DNA of 64,000 nt from Paenibacillus sp. FSL R10-2782 (GCF_038592985.1 NZ_CP151951.1:3463001-3527000), one strand, 5' to 3'. Shown: positions 34,895-43,990, counted from the first letter of the stretch. The notes: generated by a model from the sequence alone, not told the origin. Numbers and translations: made by a program.

Positions 34895-35626
34895 ATGTCC
34901 CCATTGACGGAGCAACAATTGCAGGGATTGCGTAACGAACTGCTGGAACGTAAAAAAGAAATTGAGCATCGTTTGCAGGACAACGATCATTATGGACTCG
35001 GCGATTCCCAACGCGATCAGACCGGCGAGCTTTCCCCTATTGATAATCATCCGGGTGATTTGGCTACCGAAACGTATGAGCGAGCCAAGGACATTTCCCT
35101 ATTGGAGCACGACGAATTTCAATTAGAACGCATCGAATCAGCCTTAATGGCAATGGATAAGGGAACCTATGGCATTTGTGCAGCCAGCGGCAAACCAATT
35201 CCTTATGAGCGTCTGTTAGCTGTTCCCTATACCATTTACTGCAAAGAATACAGCCCTGAAACTGAAGTTTCCAACCGACGCCCGGTGGAAGAGGAATTCC
35301 TGGCTCCCGCATTCGGCAGAACAAGTCTGGATGAGCGTGAAGATCAAAACGGCTTTGACGGCGAGGACGCCTGGCAAATCGTTGAAAGCTGGGGTACATC
35401 GAATACACCAGCCATGGCTGAAAGTGGAGAAATTCATAGCTACGACGATATGGAAATTGAGGCCAACGATGATAATATGGGCTTTGTAGAGCCTTACGAA
35501 AGCTTTGTAGCCACAGACATATATGGAAAAAATGTATCGGTTGTCCGCAGCTCCATTTATCAGCGTTATCTGGATGATGGTGAGGGCGAAGGTCTGCTAG
35601 AGCCGGATACGCACGAAGACGAATAG
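34895..35626 (+). CDS. yteA: YteA-family TraR/DksA-like protein with reduced zinc finger
   Basis: A 243-residue acidic protein of the sporulation-linked YteA family. An N-terminal coiled-coil (about residues 4-35; LRNELLERKKEIEHRL) is followed by the conserved DNHPGDLATETYERAKD block. A TraR/DksA-type finger region (about 85-125) has Cys in CAAS and YCKEY, but the second Cys of each CxxC pair is missing, so a normal four-Cys zinc site is absent. The rest is a long acidic C-terminal region. Start ATG 34895 follows AAGGAGAGG. Divergent from lspA. The family's function is not established. Confidence 0.88.
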   Translation: MSPLTEQQLQGLRNELLERKKEIEHRLQDNDHYGLGDSQRDQTGELSPIDNHPGDLATETYERAKDISLLEHDEFQLERIESALMAMDKGTYGICAASGKPIPYERLLAVPYTIYCKEYSPETEVSNRRPVEEEFLAPAFGRTSLDEREDQNGFDGEDAWQIVESWGTSNTPAMAESGEIHSYDDMEIEANDDNMGFVEPYESFVATDIYGKNVSVVRSSIYQRYLDDGEGEGLLEPDTHEDE

Positions 35627-35656
35627 TTAACCAAATCCTAATAGGTAAACAAGTAA

Positions 35657-36052
35657 CTAGTAGGTGTTTAGCTGCAGTTGTCGTTGCACAATCCGTACAA
35701 TATCAGCAATATAATCACCGATGATCGGCAAATTCAGCGCTCCCAACACTTGCAACACATAGATAATGGTCGCCGCGAAAAAAGTAAATCCAAGCGCGAT
35801 CCCGAGCCCCCGGGACAGACCTGATATTAAGTTTAGCCATAGTAATCGCCAAGGCTTGTTGAGCAACAGGGCATAATCAGCAATGCGGCTGCGCTCCAAC
35901 TGCTGCGACACGGAACGCACCAGCTTTTCTACACGGTTTAGCTGGTCAGCCTGATCACCTGCTGTACCTTGGTCTGTGGCTACGCTCCCCCTACTTCCTC
36001 CGTTCATGCCTTGGCGGCTTCTGCCCTGTCTGCGCCTTGATCGTGCGGTCAT
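35657..36052 (-). CDS. DUF5665-type small membrane protein
   Basis: A 131-residue protein. Start ATG 36052 follows AAGGGGGATT. It has a very basic Arg/Gln-rich N-terminus (about 1-40), a helix ending NRVEKLVRSVSQQLERSRIADYALLLNKP, and a membrane segment (about 90-112; GLGIALGFTFFAATIIYVLQVLG). That arrangement fits the DUF5665 family found next to ileS/lspA in many Firmicutes. It is convergent with the YteA-like gene, 30 bp apart. Function unknown. Confidence 0.8.
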   Translation of the reverse strand: MTARSRRRQGRSRQGMNGGSRGSVATDQGTAGDQADQLNRVEKLVRSVSQQLERSRIADYALLLNKPWRLLWLNLISGLSRGLGIALGFTFFAATIIYVLQVLGALNLPIIGDYIADIVRIVQRQLQLNTY

Positions 36053-36093
36053 GCACAATCCCCCTTTTCCCCATGCTGCCCTGAACGCAGCAA

Positions 36094-36153
36094 ACGAGCC
36101 GAAGCATGTAACGGAGATCATCCATCCGTTCCAATGCTTAGGCTCGTTTTTAT
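36094..36153 (-). terminator. Long hairpin after ileS
   Basis: An extended stem on the minus strand (AACGAGCC, AAGCAT and AACGG pairing with CCGTT, ATGCTT and GGCTCGTT). It lies 41 bp downstream of the ileS stop and upstream of the DUF5665 gene. On the minus strand only TTTGC follows; on the plus strand TTTTTAT follows. So it may end ileS transcription partially. Confidence 0.55.
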
Positions 36154-36193
36154 ATGCTGCCTGTTATTGTATTATGGGACAAGGGTCTTGTAA

Positions 36194-39100
36194 TTATTCC
36201 CCAATATGCACACCGATAGTTTTACCGTTCACTTCTACGCGTTCCACAGGCTCGGCTTGACCAAATGTCACTGTCGTTACCAATACGTTCTCACGCAACA
36301 CCGAATCGAAGTTTTCGATCGCCTGACGCAGCTCACTATCAACATCCAGCGTAAGTGCCACATACTTTTCAATCGGCAGATCCAGCTTCTTACGGTAATC
36401 CTGCACCGCACGAACTACCTCACGTACCCAACCCTCTTGCTCCAGCTCAGGCGTAATGTCCGTGTTCAATGCTACGGTTAAACCATAGCCGGAAGCGGAA
36501 GCAAAGCCTTCCTTCGCTTTTTTCTCCACCAGCAATTCCTCTGCTGTAAGCTGCAACTCTTCCCCTTCTGGAGAAACCACGTTCAGCACTCCTTTTTCCA
36601 CAATCGAACGGGTGTCTTCAGCAGACATTCCTTTAAAAAAGTTTTGCAGAAAGCCGACATTTTTGCCGTATTTCTTGCCCGCTACCTTCAAATTGAGCTT
36701 CAGCGTGAAGTCTACAAAGCCGCTATCGTCCGTTTCAACATGAATATGTTTCACATTGATCTCATCCTTGATGATTTCCACATAACCACTCAGATTAAAT
36801 TCCTGATCCATGGACAAAATCAATTCGGACAATGGCTGACGCGTTTTCAGCCCCGTTTCGTTGCGGACATTGCGCGCCAGTTCTACTACGCGGCGAGCCG
36901 TCTCCATGTCACGTTCCAACTCCAGATCAATCAGGTCTTCATTGGCAGTTGGATAATCATCCAGATGAACGCTTTCCCCGTTGCTCAGGTTCAGGTAAAT
37001 ATCCTCAGCCAGCATCGGTGTGAACGGCGCAAGCAGCTTCGCTGTCGTCAATAACACCTCAGTCAGTGTGCGGTACGCATCCAATTTATCTTCTGTAAGG
37101 CCATTGCCCCAGAACCGATCACGCGAACGGCGGATATACCAATTGCTCAGTTCATCCACGAACGACTCAATCGCTTTGGACGAGTTCAGGAAATCGTTCA
37201 CAGCCAGTGCTTTGTCCACCACCAGAATCAAGCTGTTGAGACGGGACAAAATCCAGCGATCCAGCTTGTGTGCCGATGGCTTGAACGGATGCTGCGCCGG
37301 ATCAAAACCATCGATATCCGCATACAAGGTCAGGAAAGCGTGTGTATTTACGAGCGTATCTACCAGCTTCGATTTGGCTTCGCCAACAATGCCTTTGGAA
37401 AAACGTTTGCTATTCCACGGTGCACTATCGGACAACAAAGCCCAACGAAAAGCATCTGTACCGTACTCGTCAATCACTTCCCACGGATCAATCACATTCC
37501 CCTTGGATTTGGACATTTTCTGTCCCTGCTCATCCAGTACGTGGCCTGTCGCCATAACTGCTTTATAAGGGGCTTTGCCTGTCAGCATGGTAGAAACAGC
37601 AAACAAGCTGTAGAACCAGCCACGAGTCTGGTCAATACCTTCACAGATCATGTCTGCCGGGAATTGCTGCTCGAATGTTTCATTATTTTCAAACGGATAA
37701 TGATGTTGGGCAAACGGCATGGAGCCGCTGTCGAACCATACGTCGATCACTTCCGGTGTACGGGTCATTTCGTATTTGCCGCATGTACTGCGAACCTTAA
37801 TTTCATCCACATATGGCTTGTGCAGCTCAATGTCGGCTGGTACACCAATCGCACGTTCCCGTAGTTCAGCAATACTATGCGGAGCGAACTGCTCTCCGGT
37901 TTCCTCACAAACCCAGATATTCAGCGGTGTGCCCCAATAGCGATCACGGCTGATGTTCCAGTCCACCAATTCCTCCAAAAACTTGCCGAAGCGTCCTTCG
38001 CGTATATGACCCGGATACCATTCAACTTCGTTATTGTTGGCAATCAGTTGATCCTTGATGGCGGTTGTTTTGATAAACCAGCTGTCCATGGCGTAGTACA
38101 ATAGCGGAGTATCACAGCGCCAGCAGAACGGATAACTATGCTCGTATTTTTCTTTGCTGTACAACAAACCTTTTTCCGACAGCATTTTAACAATATCCAC
38201 ATCACAGTCCTTCACAAAACGGCCTGCAAAATCAGTGATTTCGTCTACATAGTTACCTTGGAGATCCACCACATTGATGAATCCAACGCCATTTTCACGG
38301 CATACCCGGTAATCATCCTCGCCATGCGCCGGAGCCATATGAACGATACCTGTACCGCTGGAGTCCGTTACGAACTTCGCACCCAGAATCTGATTGCCCT
38401 TCTCGACTTGGAAATACGTAAATGGCGGAGTATACGTTTGACCTACCAGTTCCGAACCCGGCAGCGTGCCAATCACTTCATGATCGCCTTTAATCACATC
38501 TTCGACGAGATTTTTGGCAACGATGTATACACCGTCTTCCTGTTTCACACGAGCGTACTCCAGGTCAGGATTGACAGCCAGTGCCACGTGACTCGGCAAG
38601 GTCCAAGGTGTTGTCGTCCAGGCCAGTACATATTCACCACTGCTATGCAGCTTAAATTTGGCCGTGGCACTCAGGTCTTTCACGTCTTTGTAGCCCTGTG
38701 CCACTTCATGGGAACTCAGCGTTGTCTGACAATCCGGACAATACGGACTTACGCGATGACCGCGATACAGCAGATCCTTTTCGTGAATCGTCGCCAGAAT
38801 GTTCCACACACTCTCGATATAATTATTATCCAGCGTGATGTATGGATGATCGAGGTCTGTCCAGTAGCCGATCGCTTCGGTCAGATCACGCCATTGCTGC
38901 TCATACTCAAACACGCTGGCTTTACATTTTTTGATAAACTTTTCAACGCCGTATTCCTCAATTTCAGGCTTATGGGAAATGCCCAGTTGCTTCTGTACAC
39001 CTAATTCTACCGGCAGGCCATGGGTATCCCAACCCGCCTTACGTACGACACGATACCCCTTCATCGTCTGGTAACGGCCGACAAAATCCTTAATTACACG

Positions 39101-39280
39101 GCCCAGCATGTGACCGATATGCGGTTTACCATTAGCTGTTGGCGGGCCTTCATAAAATACAAAGTTTGGCTTACCCTCACGATGCGTGATCGTTTTGCGG
39201 AACGTGTCCTCCTGCTTCCATTTGCTCAGGATGCGCAGGTCGCGGGACCGTGCCTTTTCTTTGACATCTACTCTGTTCAT
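36194..39280 (-). CDS. ileS: Isoleucyl-tRNA synthetase, type 2 (IleRS2) sequence pattern
   Basis: A 1028-residue class I synthetase. HIGH is at residues 54-57 inside GPPTANGKPHIGH, and KMSKS is at 588-592. Editing-domain blocks are WTTTPWTLPS (221-230) and HGEDDY (about 319-324). The EGPPTANGKPHIGHMLG block and the length above 1000 residues match the eukaryote-like type 2 IleRS, which binds the antibiotic mupirocin poorly. Bacillus subtilis has the shorter type 1 (about 920 residues). The canonical ileS position beside divIVA is kept, with a T-box leader upstream. ATG 39280 follows GAGGAAGAG. Confidence is high for ileS and moderate for the type. Confidence 0.95.
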   Translation of the reverse strand: MNRVDVKEKARSRDLRILSKWKQEDTFRKTITHREGKPNFVFYEGPPTANGKPHIGHMLGRVIKDFVGRYQTMKGYRVVRKAGWDTHGLPVELGVQKQLGISHKPEIEEYGVEKFIKKCKASVFEYEQQWRDLTEAIGYWTDLDHPYITLDNNYIESVWNILATIHEKDLLYRGHRVSPYCPDCQTTLSSHEVAQGYKDVKDLSATAKFKLHSSGEYVLAWTTTPWTLPSHVALAVNPDLEYARVKQEDGVYIVAKNLVEDVIKGDHEVIGTLPGSELVGQTYTPPFTYFQVEKGNQILGAKFVTDSSGTGIVHMAPAHGEDDYRVCRENGVGFINVVDLQGNYVDEITDFAGRFVKDCDVDIVKMLSEKGLLYSKEKYEHSYPFCWRCDTPLLYYAMDSWFIKTTAIKDQLIANNNEVEWYPGHIREGRFGKFLEELVDWNISRDRYWGTPLNIWVCEETGEQFAPHSIAELRERAIGVPADIELHKPYVDEIKVRSTCGKYEMTRTPEVIDVWFDSGSMPFAQHHYPFENNETFEQQFPADMICEGIDQTRGWFYSLFAVSTMLTGKAPYKAVMATGHVLDEQGQKMSKSKGNVIDPWEVIDEYGTDAFRWALLSDSAPWNSKRFSKGIVGEAKSKLVDTLVNTHAFLTLYADIDGFDPAQHPFKPSAHKLDRWILSRLNSLILVVDKALAVNDFLNSSKAIESFVDELSNWYIRRSRDRFWGNGLTEDKLDAYRTLTEVLLTTAKLLAPFTPMLAEDIYLNLSNGESVHLDDYPTANEDLIDLELERDMETARRVVELARNVRNETGLKTRQPLSELILSMDQEFNLSGYVEIIKDEINVKHIHVETDDSGFVDFTLKLNLKVAGKKYGKNVGFLQNFFKGMSAEDTRSIVEKGVLNVVSPEGEELQLTAEELLVEKKAKEGFASASGYGLTVALNTDITPELEQEGWVREVVRAVQDYRKKLDLPIEKYVALTLDVDSELRQAIENFDSVLRENVLVTTVTFGQAEPVERVEVNGKTIGVHIGE

Positions 39281-39344
39281 AATGTCACTCTTCCTCTCTG
39301 TTCATCAGTTTCTGTAGCATTCTCTGAAAAAAAGCAACAAAAAA

Positions 39345-39637
39345 GCCCCGTCCCTGTAAAGGGACGAGACTGTGCTCGCGTTACCACCCTGATTTCGTAA
39401 ACAGACCATTCTAAAAAGACTGATCCCTTCACGACTCTCCGAGCCCTACTCAACTACAGCAGGGCGCCATTGTAACGTATGGCACACGGTGATAGCTTAC
39501 ACACGCCGGATAAAACTCAAGCGCTTCAGCTCACTTCTCAGGGATGATCTTCGGTCATGTTCTGAACGTTGGCTTGCACCGGAAAAAGGCCAACTCTCTG
39601 AGGGACAAAATCATGACGTACTCGTTCCCATCAACGA
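39345..39637 (-). promoter_or_regulatory. T-box riboswitch controlling ileS (Ile specifier)
   Basis: On the minus strand, AGGGTGGTAACGCG (39377-39390) is the T-box sequence that pairs with the uncharged tRNA acceptor end. The upstream region opens with TTGATGGGAACGAGTA, a typical stem I start, and contains GAAGATCA with the isoleucine codon ATC (39546-39548) in specifier position. The terminator GTCTCGTCCC/GGGACGGGGC (39345-39370) is followed by TTTTTTG. Uncharged tRNA-Ile would stabilise the antiterminator and let ileS be read. Confidence 0.93.
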
Positions 39638-39743
39638 ATTACAAATGTTAAATTCATCGGGATATTAAATCAGCAGCTTCGCTGCCCTGAATAACAACCC
39701 ATTATCTATAACGGATAACGTGATATTCAGTATAGTATTTACA

Positions 39744-39772
39744 GTTATAGCCTCTTTGAAGATAAAAGTCAA
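39744..39772 (-). promoter_or_regulatory. Sigma-A promoter of the ileS T-box transcript
   Basis: On the minus strand TTGACT (39767-39772), exactly 17 bases, then TATAAC (39744-39749). It lies about 100 bp upstream of stem I and directly after divIVA, so ileS is transcribed independently of the division genes. Confidence 0.75.
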
Positions 39773-39810
39773 CCCTGACGGGACCAGATCATCGCTGTCA
39801 GAAATGACGA

Positions 39811-40320
39811 TTAATAAATTTCTTTCATTTCACGCTCGCGCTCCAGCACTTCGCGTTCACGATTTTCAAGCGCTTCCCATCCGTCCTGACTTAACAAGTC
39901 AAGCTGCGCCTCCACCAGTGTACGAAAACGTGCCCGGTAAATCGAAGCCTGCTTCTTTAGTTCCTCGACCTCCAACGCAATTTTGCGGGATTTAGATAAC
40001 GCTTCATTCACAATGCGGTCCGCATTCTTTTCCGCTTCCTTCACGATGAGCTGCGATTCTTTCTTGGCGTTGTTACGGACTTCATCAGCCGCTTCTTGCG
40101 CCACAATAATCGTCTTGCTCAGCGTATCCTCAATGGTCGAAAAATGATCAAGCTTCTCCTGAACATTCAACAGCTGTGTACTCAGTTCTTTATTTTCACG
40201 GATAACGCCCTCGTAATCCTTGATCACCTGATCCAAAAATTCATTGACCTGATCTTCGTCATAACCGCGAAGCCGGCGGGCAAATTCCTTGTTATGTATA
40301 TCCAATGGCGTTAATGGCAT
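39811..40320 (-). CDS. divIVA: Cell-division/pole-targeting protein DivIVA
   Basis: A 169-residue coiled-coil protein that binds curved membrane at septa and poles and recruits division and sporulation partners. The N-terminal membrane-binding block is MPLTPLDIHNKEF with the FARRLRGYDEDQVNEFLDQV motif (about residues 13-33). The remainder is a long coiled coil ending in an Arg/Glu-rich tail. Start ATG 40320 follows TAGGAGGTGGACGGC. It follows ylmH, with its own promoter candidate at 40392-40420. Confidence 0.95.
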   Translation of the reverse strand: MPLTPLDIHNKEFARRLRGYDEDQVNEFLDQVIKDYEGVIRENKELSTQLLNVQEKLDHFSTIEDTLSKTIIVAQEAADEVRNNAKKESQLIVKEAEKNADRIVNEALSKSRKIALEVEELKKQASIYRARFRTLVEAQLDLLSQDGWEALENREREVLEREREMKEIY

Positions 40321-40391
40321 GCCGTCCACCTCCTATAAGATTGACAAAAAAACATTTTCCGCGTCACGACGCTCACTATCATCTATCGGTC

Positions 40392-40420
40392 ATCATACCC
40401 CGTTTTGTGAATGCTGTACA
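40392..40420 (-). promoter_or_regulatory. Candidate sigma-A promoter for divIVA
   Basis: On the minus strand TGTACA (40415-40420), 17 bases, then TATGAT (40392-40397), in the 171-bp gap between ylmH and divIVA. About 72 bases before the divIVA start. Confidence 0.45.
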
Positions 40421-40491
40421 GAGAAAAATCGTTCCAGTTCTCCACTATAGCTTAATTCTTTCGACAGAAAGCTCGTGAATCCTGCCACCAG

Positions 40492-41274
40492 CTATATAAA
40501 CTTACCAATTTTGACACGGAATCGTCCTTTTTTTGTCATTCCATCTGTTTCCAGCACTTTGAAACGCCCAAATCCCTGCATGGAAATAACATCGCCCGCT
40601 TTAAGTGAAGTGGATGGATTCTCCTCCACCTTCCAATTCACCCGGCACCGTCCGGCCCGGATCGGAGCTAAAATCTTGCTGCGGCTCAGCTTGTACACAT
40701 CACTGGCAATGCCATCCAGACGCAAAGAAGCCACCGACAAGTCCAGCGGCTCCAATGCAACATCCTTCGTCCGCAGATTTTCTGGAGACAACAGTTCTGT
40801 CCACACATGAACACGGTGAACCTGCTGTAAATGCATCGTAATAAAATCGCTGATCTCAGAAGCCACCAATACATGGCACCCATCGTCCAGCACATGAATA
40901 TCCCCTATTTTTCCACGCTTGATTCCAAGTCCTAATATTGCACCCAGATAATCCCCGTGCTCCAGCGTGCTAATTTTATGATCATCGGACGTGACGGAAA
41001 GAACCTGAATACCCATATTCTCTCCGTCCACATACGAATAATCGGGCGCTATTAGCGCCCGCTTTCGTTCCGATGCCTCATAACCGCCATCTACCCTAAT
41101 CGTGACCTTGTCTTCCTTCGAGGCAAGCGTCTCCAATATGTACAGTTGACGCGGGTCCAAAAAATCAGTCAGCTTCTGCTCATGATAAGCCCCCGCATGA
41201 CTGATCCATTCGGAAGCGCGATCTACATAATCCCGTTCATCCGGGTGAAAATGCTCATAAATCTCGGTTCGCAT
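40492..41274 (-). CDS. ylmH: YlmH S4-domain RNA-binding protein
   Basis: A 260-residue protein. The N-terminal region carries the family blocks LTDFLDPRQLYILETL and LEHGDYLGAILGLGIKRGKIGDI. A C-terminal S4 domain begins near residue 183 (LRLDGIASDVYKLSRSKILA). YlmH is implicated in ribosome-associated quality control and translation. It lies between ylmG and divIVA as in Bacillus. ATG 41274 follows GGAGGACTT. The ylmG stop is 8 bp upstream. Confidence 0.95.
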   Translation of the reverse strand: MRTEIYEHFHPDERDYVDRASEWISHAGAYHEQKLTDFLDPRQLYILETLASKEDKVTIRVDGGYEASERKRALIAPDYSYVDGENMGIQVLSVTSDDHKISTLEHGDYLGAILGLGIKRGKIGDIHVLDDGCHVLVASEISDFITMHLQQVHRVHVWTELLSPENLRTKDVALEPLDLSVASLRLDGIASDVYKLSRSKILAPIRAGRCRVNWKVEENPSTSLKAGDVISMQGFGRFKVLETDGMTKKGRFRVKIGKFI

Positions 41275-41282
41275 AAGTCCTC

Positions 41283-41540
41283 CTAGACGAAATTGCTAAT
41301 TAAAGACATCAAACCGTACGACGCAAAACGCAGAGCAATCAGTGCAACGATGGGTGAAATATCAATCATTCCGAAGATTGGTGGTATAAATCTGCGAAAA
41401 GGAGACAAATACGGCTCCACAAACTTGGCAAGTAAATCACCGATTACACTTTCTCTTGCATTAGGAAGCCAGGACATCAGGACATATGCAATGATCATGT
41501 AAGAATAAATCTGAAATAGCCAACCGATTACCTCGATCAA
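41283..41540 (-). CDS. ylmG: YggT-family membrane protein YlmG
   Basis: An 85-residue integral membrane protein with two hydrophobic segments and the YggT block VEPYLSPFRRFIPP. The start is TTG 41540 after GAGGTGAGC. It is in the ylm operon between sepF and ylmH. YggT homologues are linked to cell division and osmotic tolerance, but the function is not defined. Confidence 0.93.
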   Translation of the reverse strand: MIEVIGWLFQIYSYMIIAYVLMSWLPNARESVIGDLLAKFVEPYLSPFRRFIPPIFGMIDISPIVALIALRFASYGLMSLISNFV

Positions 41541-41547
41541 GAAAAGC

Positions 41548-42000
41548 TCACCTCATTCTGTTAAGTTCTTGTTCAGTGTCCGCTAGTATTTCCGTAATGG
41601 AGCCTTGAATTTCAACCGTATCCGGTGTACACAGGAAAATATTGTTACCCACCTTGGAAATTCCCCCGCCCAACGCATATACAGTACCACTTAAAAAATC
41701 AATGATGCGCAGCGCCTGGTCCTTGCGGATTCGTTGCAGATTGACTACGACGGTACGATGGGAACGAATGTGGTCAGCAATTTCCTGTGCTTCATCATAA
41801 GAACGCGGCTCATACAGAACAACTTTCACATTTTTCTGTGAATGGATGCTGACAACATTATTGCTCTTCTGGTTCTTACGTTTATCAAAGCTTGGGGTTT
41901 CAATTTCTTGATCTTCCGGCGTATTCATAACCTCTCGCTCTACAACTTCCTCTTCTTCCTGAAGTCCCAGGAAGTTCATGAACTTATTCATTACGCCCAA
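41548..42000 (-). CDS. sepF: Cell-division protein SepF
   Basis: A 150-residue FtsZ-interacting division protein. The N-terminal amphipathic membrane anchor (MNKFMNFLGL) and acidic linker lead to the conserved C-terminal domain (about residues 55-145; VVLYEPRSYDEAQEIADHI, then RTVVVNLQRIRKDQALRIIDFLSG). The start is TTG 42000, because GGAGGAT lies 7 bases upstream; ATG 41991 would place the Shine-Dalgarno too far. The 5' end overlaps ylmE by 10 bases. Confidence 0.94.
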   Translation of the reverse strand: MGVMNKFMNFLGLQEEEEVVEREVMNTPEDQEIETPSFDKRKNQKSNNVVSIHSQKNVKVVLYEPRSYDEAQEIADHIRSHRTVVVNLQRIRKDQALRIIDFLSGTVYALGGGISKVGNNIFLCTPDTVEIQGSITEILADTEQELNRMR

Positions 42001-42692
42001 TGGAAATCCTCCTCTCGTCCGACCAGTACAGAGCCAAGTCGTAACCAGGTCGCTCCTTCTTCAACCGCCACCTCAAAATCATTAGACATGCCCATCGACA
42101 GGTGAACAATAGGCTCTCTCGTTAAAGCTTGTCCATTTAACGCATCACGCAGTTCACGTAGCCCCCGAAATACAGGCCGGGTATTCTCCGGGTCTGACTC
42201 ATGGGGAGCCATTGTCATCAAGCCGATCACGTCCACATGCTCCAGATCGCGAATTTGTTTCAGAAAAGGTACCACCGCCTCAGAAGAAAGGCCATATTTC
42301 GAGATTTCCCCTGAAATATTAACTTGCACAAAGGCTTTAATCCTTAGTCCAAGAGCAGCCGCCTTCTTGTCCAATTCCTGAGCCAGCGACAACCGATCAA
42401 GCGAGTGTATAAATTCAAATTTTCCAATAACATCTTTAACCTTATTGGTTTGCAGATGACCGATAAAATGCCATGTTCCCCGGTCCCCCAACTTGCTCCA
42501 TTTATCCGCAGCATCCTGCCAACGATTTTCGCCAACATGCTCCAAGCCATTGTTTAATACGGATGCCATTGCCTCTGCCGAAACATATTTCGTGACAGCA
42601 ATCACATTTACTTCTTCGCACGAACGTCCGCTGCGGGCACATGCCGCTTCCACACGGGCGTACACTTCTTTAATTCGTTCCTCCAAAGACAC
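41991..42692 (-). CDS. ylmE: YggS-family pyridoxal-phosphate homeostasis protein (YlmE)
   Basis: A TIM-barrel PLP-binding protein. The lysine binding PLP is in VIAVTKYVS and the phosphate-binding region is HLSMGMSNDFEVAVEEGATWLRLGS. I use GTG 42692, because AGAGAGGTGA lies 8 bases before it and the product then begins MSLEERI, as in relatives; GTG 42704 is the alternative. It overlaps sepF by 10 bases and lies 8 bp after the ylmD stop. The family maintains PLP balance and has no known catalytic role. Confidence 0.93.
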   Translation of the reverse strand: MSLEERIKEVYARVEAACARSGRSCEEVNVIAVTKYVSAEAMASVLNNGLEHVGENRWQDAADKWSKLGDRGTWHFIGHLQTNKVKDVIGKFEFIHSLDRLSLAQELDKKAAALGLRIKAFVQVNISGEISKYGLSSEAVVPFLKQIRDLEHVDVIGLMTMAPHESDPENTRPVFRGLRELRDALNGQALTREPIVHLSMGMSNDFEVAVEEGATWLRLGSVLVGREEDFHWA

Positions 42693-42700
42693 GGGAGGAC

Positions 42701-43585
42701 TCACCTCTCTTCCAGACCAATCCAGCTCGCCATTCTCCCTGTGACGCCGCCTTCCTTGCGATACGAAAAAAACAAATCGCTTCGGCTACTTGTGCATAAG
42801 GTAGTACATTCGATACGGCTCGGCAATATTCCTGCTTTCATCATAATGTGTCGATTGCATTGTTTCAAGTCAAGGAGCGTTTTTCCGCCACCTAACGGGA
42901 AATAGACAGTGCCTTCCCATTTATCATTACCCGGGCAATCATGCTCCAAAACCCGAATTTGGCTCATAACATGCTCATCCACCTCGTATGACTCAGAACC
43001 AATGGATGGCCCAATGGCTCCAAGCAAATCGGACGGCTGCGATCCATATTCGGTCTGCATTGTTTGCACCATTTTCAGCGCAATCTCGGCAACTGTTCCT
43101 TTCCAGCCCGCATGCGCAAGCCCAATCACACGTCGCACCGGATCACAAAAATATAACGGCACGCAATCCGCATAAAAGGATGTCAGCAAAATGCCCGGTA
43201 CATCAGTCAAGAGTCCATCTGTATCCTGAAAAGCGGATGCACGATCCACAAAGCCGCGCCCGCGGTCACCAGCCTTTACAATAGCAACATGATTACCGTG
43301 TACCTGCTCTCCACAGGTCCAGGCTTCAGGCACAAAGCCGAGCCGAGCCGCAATAAGCTGTCGATTGCGAATAACTTTCTCCGGGTCATCCCCTACATGA
43401 AACGCACAATTCAGACTTTCGTAAGGCACTTCACTGACACCGCCATGGCGTCCGGTAAAACCTGCCGTCAATCCGCGAACCTGTTTCTCCCAGGATTGAA
43501 TATATAATAACTCCGGCAAAGGATGCGTGCCATCTGTCGTTGACGCGACACCCGTTGCCCCGGTATTCACTACAAACGGTTCCAT
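42701..43585 (-). CDS. ylmD: YfiH/PgeF-family protein (YlmD), purine-nucleoside or peptidoglycan-editing multicopper-like fold
   Basis: A 294-residue protein of the former laccase-domain family. Conserved metal/active residues: His in GEQVHGN, Cys in FYADCVPLYF and His in GLAHAGWKG. Family members have shown purine nucleoside phosphorylase/adenosine deaminase activities (FAMIN-like), and E. coli YfiH (PgeF) edits L-Ser misincorporation in peptidoglycan precursors. Which applies here is unknown. Start ATG 43585 follows AGAGGTGAAAACG. It sits in the ylm operon upstream of ylmE. Confidence 0.9.
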   Translation of the reverse strand: MEPFVVNTGATGVASTTDGTHPLPELLYIQSWEKQVRGLTAGFTGRHGGVSEVPYESLNCAFHVGDDPEKVIRNRQLIAARLGFVPEAWTCGEQVHGNHVAIVKAGDRGRGFVDRASAFQDTDGLLTDVPGILLTSFYADCVPLYFCDPVRRVIGLAHAGWKGTVAEIALKMVQTMQTEYGSQPSDLLGAIGPSIGSESYEVDEHVMSQIRVLEHDCPGNDKWEGTVYFPLGGGKTLLDLKQCNRHIMMKAGILPSRIECTTLCTSSRSDLFFSYRKEGGVTGRMASWIGLEER

Positions 43586-43681
43586 TCGTTTTCACCTCTA
43601 CTGCCCAGTGTACCAAAAAGCCGCCGCCGTGTCTTCACATAGCTGTCAAATGCACATATTCCTACAGCTCAAAATCACTGC

Positions 43682-43990
43682 TCAAAATCCCCGTCGATCA
43701 TTTCGTTCCTGACGTTCGATATATAATTTTTCCTCACCATCACCCTGCGACTCATGCAGTCCCTCCAATCGTACAAGCACCACATCCGAGCCAATTTTCA
43801 CAATGTTGCGCCAGGGAATGACCAGTTCGCTTCCTCCACCAAACCAGCCCATAAAACGGCTGCTGCCAGGGACAACAATGGCCTCTATTTTGCCCTGCCG
43901 TACATCAATCTCCAAATCACTGATTTGTCCCAATCGTCGCCCATCTACAATGTTAATGACATCCTTTGTTTGAAACTCGGAAATTTTCAT
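43682..43990 (-). CDS. ylmC: YlmC/YmxH-family PRC-barrel sporulation protein
   Basis: A 102-residue PRC-barrel protein with the family start (M)KISEFQTKDVINI, then DGRRLGQISDLEID and GKIEAIVVPG. I use ATG 43990, where homologous products begin. An upstream in-frame ATG (about 44026) with a closer AAAGGATG Shine-Dalgarno would add 12 residues. YlmC and YmxH are sporulation-associated in Bacillus, with no defined biochemistry. It lies after sigG and its terminator, and before ylmD. Confidence 0.87.
   Translation of the reverse strand: MKISEFQTKDVINIVDGRRLGQISDLEIDVRQGKIEAIVVPGSSRFMGWFGGGSELVIPWRNIVKIGSDVVLVRLEGLHESQGDGEEKLYIERQERNDRRGF

Noticed and set aside
38138..39004. 288-codon open frame on the plus strand inside ileS
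   Set aside because: Antisense shadow of the strongly supported ileS gene; composition has no protein-like domain pattern and no Shine-Dalgarno.
40460..40466. Exact 7-base Spo0A box (TTCGACA) near the ylmH end
   Set aside because: A 7-mer is expected several times by chance in 64 kb on two strands, and no promoter arrangement supports it here.
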